The notes under the pieces: model-generated
What the model was told of the DNA's origin: nothing
Database searches by the model: none
The model's input: only the letters and a program-made list of their open reading frames with translations
Made by a program: the position numbers and the translations under genes
Part shown: in pieces, positions 57,287 to 64,000 of the stretch
Position numbering within the stretch: the first letter of the stretch is position 1
How the letters are laid out: each line of letters begins with the position of its first letter
Source of the DNA: Littorina saxatilis
Lineage: Eukaryota > Mollusca > Gastropoda > Littorinimorpha > Littorinidae
Assembly: GCF_037325665.1 (NCBI RefSeq)
Contig: NC_090247.1
Coordinates: forward strand, 20,266,292 to 20,330,291
DNA: 64,000 bases
Direction: 5' to 3'

Positions 57287-58221
57287 GGGGAAGGGCTCCT
57301 AATATGGACCACTTTTTGTTTCATGCTAATAACTAGCTTGTTTTCTTGCGAAGAAGTTTTGTGTTTGGTAGTCCTTCTCTCTTAAGTGAACCGTTAGGCC
57401 TAATTAGAGTGAAATAGCTTTGATAGACATTCAGCAAAAATTAAATACAGAAAAAATCACAAATGGTCCATATTAGGCGCCCAGGCTCCTAATATGGACC
57501 AGTGAAGCGGCCTTCACGAATCACTGTCAAAAGCCCCCTATACTTCAAAATAACGATACAACTTATTGTGCATGTCAGACTAATTCAAATATGCTTTAGA
57601 TTTATCTGTTTCGGGTTGATGAGAGCATTATTTGAAGCACACCAGGAAACTAAAGAAGCATATCAAAAACAGAGTGAAAATAAGTGAAATTATCAACTTC
57701 CACAAAAAGAAGACAATTTTATATATTTTTTGAAAGCTCGAGGGCTAGTTATAGGTTATTTTCAGCAAGCTTCTTAATGAATTAATGAAAATAGCCTTTA
57801 GCTTTTATTTTCTTCGATTTGTTGAAGGTGGTCCATATTAGGGGACTCACACATACTTTGAGATTTTGCTATTATTTTTTGTTTGCAGGAGAAACGCGGG
57901 GTCAAAACTGCTAAAATGTAACAAATACGGTCTTAGCTCTCATATATAGCAATTTTTGTGTGATAAAAGCTTTGGCTGTGGACAGAAACGAGTCCGTTTT
58001 AGGCGTCAAATTTAGAGTGAACGCTGCCAAAAGTGAAAAAAAAAGATAAAAAGCCTAACGGTTTTGAGGTTTGTGTTTCTGCAACTGTTTTGACATGTGC
58101 AAGTTATCCAGAGAGGGTGAATACAGCGAATGAAATTGTTTTTAGCGCTCTAGCGCCGTTAGTTTGTCAGATCAAGAGGTGGTCCATATTAGGAGCCGGT
58201 CCATATTAGGAGCCCTTCCCC
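57287..58221. mobile_element. 935-bp MITE-like element with repeated GGTCCATATTAGG sites
   Basis: Inverted ends GGGGAAGGGCTCCTAATATG and CATATTAGGAGCCCTTCCCC with TA on each side (57285-57286, 58222-58223), as for Tc1/mariner-type insertion. CCTAATATGGACC or its inverse occurs at both ends and internally at about 57487, 57831 and 58180. No transposase. Confidence 0.8.
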
Positions 58222-58399
58222 TAAGAGGGAAAACATCAATACGACCATTCATTAATTTGAGTAGTCTCTGGTCACATTTTTCAGGTGGTCTCTGCGGGTA
58301 ATGTTAAAAAGGAATCCGGTCCAACCATAGCCTATATTGTCTTTTAAACGAGGTGGCCTCTGTTGGCAATGGTTTCTCAATGCAAGTTTTAGGCTACTG

Positions 58400-58566
58400 T
58401 ATGGATATGACGTCATCAAATACATTTATCGAAAAAAAGAAAAAAACGTCCGGGGATATCATTCCCAGGAACTCTCATGTAAATTTTCATAAAGATCGGT
58501 CCAGTAGTTTAGTCTGAATCGCTCTACACACACACACACACGCACAGACACACACACACACACACG

Positions 58567-58624
<58 letters not shown>

Positions 58625-58718
58625 CACACACACACACACACACATACACCACGACCCTCGTCTCGATTCCCCCTCTATGTTAAAACATTTAGTCAAAACT
58701 TGACTAAATGTAAAAAGC
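58400..58718 (+). repeat. Family A dispersed repeat, copy 5 (5'-truncated)
   Basis: Begins in the middle at GGATATGACGTCATCAAATA and ends in the usual palindromic tail; its CA microsatellite has grown to about 120 bp. Confidence 0.85.
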
Positions 58719-58939
58719 GTGTGGGATAGTCTGTTTTACATGTATGCAGAAGTACAAACCAATGAAGGCTGTGTATTTTCATAATCACATAATACTGTGT
58801 TATATGTAAGTTTGTGTGATAGAGTTTTATGATTTTTCAATGAAGACAATATTGACTGACAATGTAGAAAGCCTCACTCGGTTTTAAATGCCACGTCAGT
58901 CCTTTCATTGCACGTCCGTAAATAAAGGTTTCAAACAGC

Positions 58940-59100
58940 AGCCGCCGGATCTGGGGGGGGGGGGGGGGTGTGTTCCTGGGGTTCCGGAACCCCCCCCCCC
59001 CCCCCCCCCTGGCCATCCAATGTACCTCTCAGAGAAAAAAAAATGTGGACTTTGGACCCCTGCCTTCAGTTGGAACCCCCCCCCCCCCCCCCCCCCCCTC
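58940..59100. repeat. Poly-G and poly-C tracts
   Basis: One G run and two C runs of about 20 bp each, with GGAACCCC repeated at both C runs. Confidence 0.8.
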
Positions 59101-59241
59101 AAACGAACTTGGTCCGGCCCTGAACAGGGTCAACTTTTTCATTTTTCTTCGAGGGATGCTTTATTTTGTAGACTTTGATATGACTAATGAGATAACGACT
59201 GAGCAGAAAAATCCTGAATAGGTGTTATGTTCGTTTTCTTC

Positions 59242-60090
59242 TTTTTACATTTAGTCAAGTTTTGACTAAATGTTTTAACGTAGAGGGGGGAATCGAGACG
59301 AGGGTCGTGGTGTATGTGCGTGTGTGTGTGTGTGTCTGTCTGTGTGTGTGTGTAGAGCGATTCAGACTAAACTACTGGACCGATCTTTATGAAATTTGAC
59401 ATGAGAGTTCCTGGGTATGATATCCCCATACGTTTTTTTCATTTTTTTGATAAATGTCTTTGATGACGTCATATCCGGCTTTTCGTGAAAGTTGAGGCGG
59501 CACTGTCACGCCCTCATTTTTCAACCAAATTGGTTGAAATTTTGGTCAAGTAATGTTCGACGAAGCCCGGACTTCGGTATTGCATTTCAGCTTGGTGGCT
59601 TAAAAATTAATTAATGACTTTGGTCATTAAAAATCTGAAAATTGTAAAAAAAATATTTTTTTTTAAAAACGATCCAAATTTGCTGATTCCAAAAACATAT
59701 AAATATGTTATATTTGGATTAAAAACACGCTCTGAAAATTAAATATATAACAATTAATATGAAAATTAAATTTTCGAAATCAATTTAAAAACACTTTCAT
59801 CTTATTCCTTGTCGGTTCCTGATTCCAAAAACATATAGATATGATATGTTTGGATTAAAAACACGCTCAGAAAGTTAAAACAAAGAGAGGTACAGAAAAG
59901 CGTGCTATCCTTCTGAGCGCAACTGCTACCCCGCTCTTCTTGTCAATTTCACTGTATTTGCCGTGAGCGGGTGACTGACGATGCTTCGAGTATGCGGTCT
60001 TGCTATTGTATTTTCGCCTTACGCGACTTGTATTCTGTGAGTTCGACAGCTACTTGACTAAATGTTGTATTTTCGCCTTACGCGACTTGT
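59242..60090 (-). repeat. Family A dispersed repeat, copy 6
   Basis: Inverted orientation. Its end is partly doubled: CGCCTTACGCGACTTG occurs at about 60015 and again at about 60074. Confidence 0.85.
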
Positions 60091-60960
60091 TACATTTAGT
60101 CAAGTTTTGACTAAATGTTTTAACATAGAGGGGGGAATCGAGACGAGGGTCGTGGTGTATGTGTGGGTGTCTGTCTGTCTGTCTGGGTGTGTGTGTAGAG
60201 CGATTCAGACTAAACTACTGGACCGATCTTTATGAAATTTGACATGAGAGTTCCTGGGTATGATATCCTCAGACGTTTTTTTCATTTTTTTGATAAATGT
60301 CTTTGATGACGTCATATCCGGCTTTTCGTGAAAGTTGAGGCGGCACTGTCACGCTCTCATTTTTCAACCAAATTGGTTGAAATTTTAGTCAAGTAATCTC
60401 CGACGAAGCCCGGACTTCGGTATTGCATTTCAGCTTGGTGGCTTAAAAATTAATTAATGACTTTGGTCATTAAGAATCTGAAAATTGTAAAAAAAAAATA
60501 AAAATTTATAAAACGATCCAAATTTACGTTCATCTTATTCTCCATCATTTTCTCATTCCAAAAACATATAAATATGTTATATTTGGATTAAAAACAAGCT
60601 CTGAAAATTAAAAATATAAAAATTATGATCAAAATTAAATTTTCGAAATCACTGAAGTTCAAAAACACTTTCATCTTATTCCTTGTCGGTTCCTGATTCC
60701 AAAAACATATCGATATGATATGTTTGGATTGAAAACACGCTCAGAAAGTTAAAACGAAGAGAGGTACAGAAAAGCGTGCTATCCTTCTCAGCGCAACTAC
60801 TACCCCGCTCTTCTTGTCAATTTCACTGCCTTTGCCATGAGCGGTGGACTGACGATGCTACGAGTATACGGTCTTGCTGCGTTGCATTGCGTTCAGTTTC
60901 ATTCTGTGAGTTCGACAGCTACTTGACTAAATGTTGTATTTTCGCCTTACGCGACTTGTT
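60091..60960 (-). repeat. Family A dispersed repeat, copy 7, abutting copy 6
   Basis: Full-length and in the same orientation as copy 6, with no unique sequence between them. Confidence 0.85.
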
Positions 60961-61599
60961 CTTTATTTGCCATGTCAGTGTATTAACGATACGTTTCCCG
61001 GCTGTGGTTTGGCCGGGTCAACTGAGTTAAACTGTCAGAAAAAAAGCGATGTGACTTGCATGCTTAGTCACTATATATAATAAAGAGCAAGCAAAAACAC
61101 ACAAAGGACAAAAGGGCCCCGTGTCCGCTGGTAGCACTGATATTTAAATAATTAGACCAGTGGCAGACAGTCACTCTTACTCGACCCATGATGAAAGCAA
61201 TTTTCTGCTGAGACCTCATTTTCTCATAAACACCCAGGCCTTCTCAGCTTCTTCTTCAGCGTTCGACAGTAATCCTTCTCAGCATTGTGACCAGTCACTA
61301 TTACTGGAGACAACATCCTCACAAACCTTGACTGATAGATATTTTGCTTTGTATGCACATTTTGAATGAAACAGAAGCCAAAGAAGAAGCTGAAAAGCGT
61401 GTCATCTGAGAGCAGACGACGCAAATTCCTCAAGGGAGACCAGTCTTTTTCAAGAAACAAATTCGTTTGCTTCAGTGCTCCTTGGCTCTTTTTTTCGCAG
61501 GTTTTGCACACGGCCCTGTTTTGTTTTGTGCGTTACATAGCAGTTTCAAGTCGAAGAGCCTGATTCATTGACTTCTAGTTCTACATTCAGACAGCCATA
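60961..61599. promoter_or_regulatory. Upstream region of SOD1
   Basis: A TATA-like CTATATATAATAAAG lies at 61071-61085, about 520 bp before the start codon. No upstream exon boundary can be placed with confidence; a CAG acceptor-like site is at about 61500. Confidence 0.25.
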
Positions 61600-61659
61600 A
61601 TGGTGAAGGCAGTGTGTGTGCTTGTCGGCAAGGTCCAGGGGACCCTATGCTTTACACAG
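61600..61659 (+). CDS. SOD1: SOD1 coding exon 1
   Basis: Twenty codons from ATG (context GCCATAATGG) to CAG|GTAGGT, phase 0. Confidence 0.93.
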
Positions 61660-63509
61660 GTAGGTTAACAGCGACTGACATTGGTTTTCAATATGTATTT
61701 TTGCGGTCATATGAAATACTGAAGAAAACATGTTTCTATAAAAATAAGGGATGTATCCATGGCGTTAAAGTGTAAGTTTGCAGGAAGGAACGCAGGCAGG
61801 AATTGAACGGTCGGAAAGGAAGCGTGTTTTTCTCGTGTCCTTGTGTATCGTTCACTGGACCACTACTTACATTTCTATCGTCCAGTGAACGATACCTTCC
61901 GCCTGTGGACACACATGCAACAGATAACTTTAGCCTTGAACTATTTCTCTGTGTGTACCGGTGAGCACAGCGCTGTACGATAGTCGTTGACAGATTCAAA
62001 GGTCAACATGTAGTCTTTAGTACTGTAGCTACATAAAACTAATGTTTCCATTCTCCCCATTATTCTTCACGTCGGTTTCATTGTCTGATCGGGTCTGTTG
62101 TCGGAGACATGTGTTGTAGATGGCATTTCCAGAAAACACGGTAAATTATCAGTATCACCAAGACTTGTTTTTCTTCTTCTTCGTTCATGGACTGAAATTC
62201 CCACGTTCACTCATGATTTTGCACGAGTGGGTTTTTACGTGTATGACCGTTTTTTCCTCACCATTCAGGCAGCCGTACGCCGCTCTCGGGGGAAGCATGC
62301 TTGGTATTTTCTTGTTTCTATCCAGGTTTCCCAATTGCTTCGTTTCCGGCCGATTTATGTGGAGCACGTGATGCGCACAAAAAATATGGGCAGTCTAGAA
62401 GTGTCGTCTGCGCAATGATCGTGGCGGCTTTCTTGACCGCCAAGGACGACCGCGCACGTTGTGAGACGTCATTCGTTAGACCTCAATATCCACCGAACTC
62501 TGACAGGGGTTACAGGATCTTTTCCCTGCGCATTTGGTCTTGTGCATGCGTGTACACACGAAGGGGATAAGGCACTAGCAGGTCTGCACATAAGCTGACC
62601 TGGGCCCGGAGATCGGAAAAAATCTCCACCCTTATCCTACCAGGCTGCCGTGGCCGTGATTTAAACTCACGACCTTCCGATTAGGAGGCTGGTGTCTTAT
62701 CCACTAGGCCACCAAGCCCGTCTGTTTTGTTTTTAAACTGCCCTTTATTCACAAATGTCAAAGGATGGTAAAGCATGGAGTACTGTGTTTTAGACTTTAT
62801 AGGGGCAGTGCAGGGGTGTGTTTTTGTCACAGATATAAAACAGCCAAAAGCTTTCTAGAGCGGTCTCGGAGGAACACTGTCAGTCTCAATCTGTGTAAAA
62901 TGTCATATTTTGGTCAAAAATACAAATAACGTATATTAACTATTCCGGTAAACATGTTTTGGGGCTCAAGGCTGTGTGCGGTATGCCAAAATGGACCCAC
63001 ATTCCATCTTTTACAAGTTTTTTACATATTCATACACAGTCTTGACGTAAAGTGCCCAAAATAAAAAGATTTCTCCCACTCGCCAAGACTAATAGACGTC
63101 CATATATTTGTTAGCATTTGATGTAATTAGTTCACATGCGACTCTAGCCTGCCCGGTGACAGACCAAAATGAATTCGTAAAAAATTTGCAGTTTTTGACT
63201 CCTTGCATGAAAGTCAATAAAAAAAAACCATTTCAAACAGATGGCTGCCTGAGGTGTGACTGAAAGCCCTAGGGGCTCTGTGCAGCTTGATGTGCCAGTG
63301 TCAATAACTTTAAAATAGTGCTAATTGAGGGGTAAGAGCTTTGGGATTATCAGTCCAAAATTTACAATAATTAATGATTGCTGTTTCATCTTTGTTTTAT
63401 TTGTGTGTTCAGGAGGAGGGCACGCCCACCAAAGTAGAGGGAGAGGTAACAGGTTTGACGCCAGGTGAACATGGATTCCACATCCACGAATTTGGTGACG
63501 CAACAAATG
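61600..63509 (+). CDS. SOD1: Cu/Zn superoxide dismutase, first two coding exons (gene continues past the window)
   Basis: Converts superoxide to oxygen and hydrogen peroxide; the family is mainly cytosolic. The two exons give [20 protein letters not shown] and [20 protein letters not shown], then [22 protein letters not shown] contains the two copper-binding histidines of the H-[FV]-H type motif and is diagnostic. There is no signal peptide, which fits the intracellular form rather than the extracellular one. The remaining exons, with the other metal ligands and the catalytic Arg, lie beyond 64000. The intron between the two exons (1.75 kb) holds a SINE. Confidence 0.95.
61846..61901. repeat. 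Short hairpin in SOD1 intron 1
   Basis: GTATCGTTCACTGGAC and GTCCAGTGAACGATAC are perfect inverted copies with a loop of about 22 nt. Confidence 0.85.
62268..62724 (-). repeat. tRNA-derived SINE, inverted, with an insertion or rearranged middle
   Basis: The minus-strand head near 62720 reads GGTGGCCTAGTGGATAAGAC and GGAAGGTCGTGAGTTTAAAT (decayed B box). The body matches 18761-19120 inverted (GGAGATTTTTTCCGATCTCC, CTTCGTGTGTACACGCATGC, GGGGGAAGCATGCTTGGTAT). About 62340-62470 does not match. Confidence 0.7.
62725..63412. other. SOD1 intron 1, right part
   Basis: No element or array recognised. Confidence 0.4.
63413..63509 (+). CDS. SOD1: SOD1 coding exon 2
   Basis: Acceptor TTGTGTGTTCAG, donor ATG|GTGAGT in phase 1. 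Contains the [10 protein letters not shown] copper site. Confidence 0.95.
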
Positions 63510-63550
63510 GTGAGTTTCGCGCAGAGAGCAACTAATTTGTGTGTGTATGT

Positions 63551-63850
63551 AAGGCCTAAAAAAAAAAATAGGTGTGGTTACGGTAACCCGACCTACCCTA
63601 TTTTTAGGGGCCGACCCTATAACTTTTTATTACATTTGTCAAAACAAAACAAAAAACCAAGAAAACGAGTGCAGAAAACGCAATGAAAGCGAAATCGCCC
63701 GAGTCGCACACTTATTTCCCTGTCAAGTAGGTTTAATTTGTACACATTACAAAAAAAAAGTAAAACAAAAAAAAGTGATTGCCTACCTTCCTACCCTATT
63801 TTTTTTGGCTATGTTACCGCAACCACACCTTTTTTGGGGGGTGGCCTAAT
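63551..63850. mobile_element. About 300-bp MITE (family M), copy in SOD1 intron 2
   Basis: Left end AAGGCCTAAAAAAAAAAATA + GGTGTGGTTACGGTAACC, right end inverted and finishing GGGTGGCCTAATT. Related to the copy in RPGR intron 1. Confidence 0.75.
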
Positions 63851-64000
63851 TGGGGGTTGTGTGCAGAGAGAATGGCTGTGAGTGGTGCGTAGGCGTGTGT
63901 GCATTGCCAGCCAACAGATCAAACAATGTAATTGTGTTTTGCATGGATATATGCAATGATAGCTCAAGCTGTTACAAATGAGTACAATGAATCACTATCA

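Overview
The window is nuclear DNA from an intron-rich animal. It has no operons, its exons are short with GT-AG borders, tRNA-derived SINE heads are frequent, and CA/GA microsatellites and miniature inverted-repeat elements are dense. The gene content and the style of repeats suggest a marine mollusc, most likely a gastropod; this is inference. Only about 4 kb of the 64 kb is coding.

Three host genes can be read. (1) RPGR, the ciliary RCC1-domain protein, lies on the minus strand at 42376-19908. I could assemble it as 19 in-phase coding exons of 797 codons: exons 1-10 carry the seven-bladed RCC1 propeller, exons 12-18 a Lys/Glu/Asp-rich low-complexity tail, and exon 19 is a 7-codon micro-exon ending in a CTVL prenylation box. 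(2) An unrecognised 393-codon gene lies on the minus strand at 56349-45558, in 7 exons whose phases all agree, with one possible cassette exon. (3) The 5' part of a Cu/Zn superoxide dismutase (SOD1) is on the plus strand: exon 1 at 61600-61659 and exon 2 at 63413-63509; the rest lies beyond the right edge.

Layout: 1-18.7 kb is a gene-free graveyard of repeats, with nested fold-back elements (1.5-3.5 kb), MITEs, several dispersed families and microsatellites. 18.7-42.4 kb is the 3' flank and body of RPGR, whose introns hold SINEs, minisatellites and a hAT-like element (29225-32480) with a THAP-exon element nested inside it. 42.4-45.5 kb separates RPGR from the next gene and holds two palindromic elements. 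45.5-56.4 kb is the unrecognised gene, with a 1.7-kb pyrimidine minisatellite and a 5'-truncated LINE in its introns. 56.4-61.6 kb is repeats again, and 61.6-64 kb is the start of SOD1.

The most unusual feature is a recurring pattern. Tandem repeats in the introns are built from the exon's own tail plus its splice donor (unrecognised gene exons B, E and F, and a diverged copy for exon C), or from a splice acceptor (RPGR exon 12) or donor region (RPGR exon 7). In the exon B array each unit can be read as a 51-nt, in-phase micro-exon bounded by CAG and GTGAGT. No virus-like elements, rRNA genes, genuine tRNA genes or CRISPR arrays were recognised.
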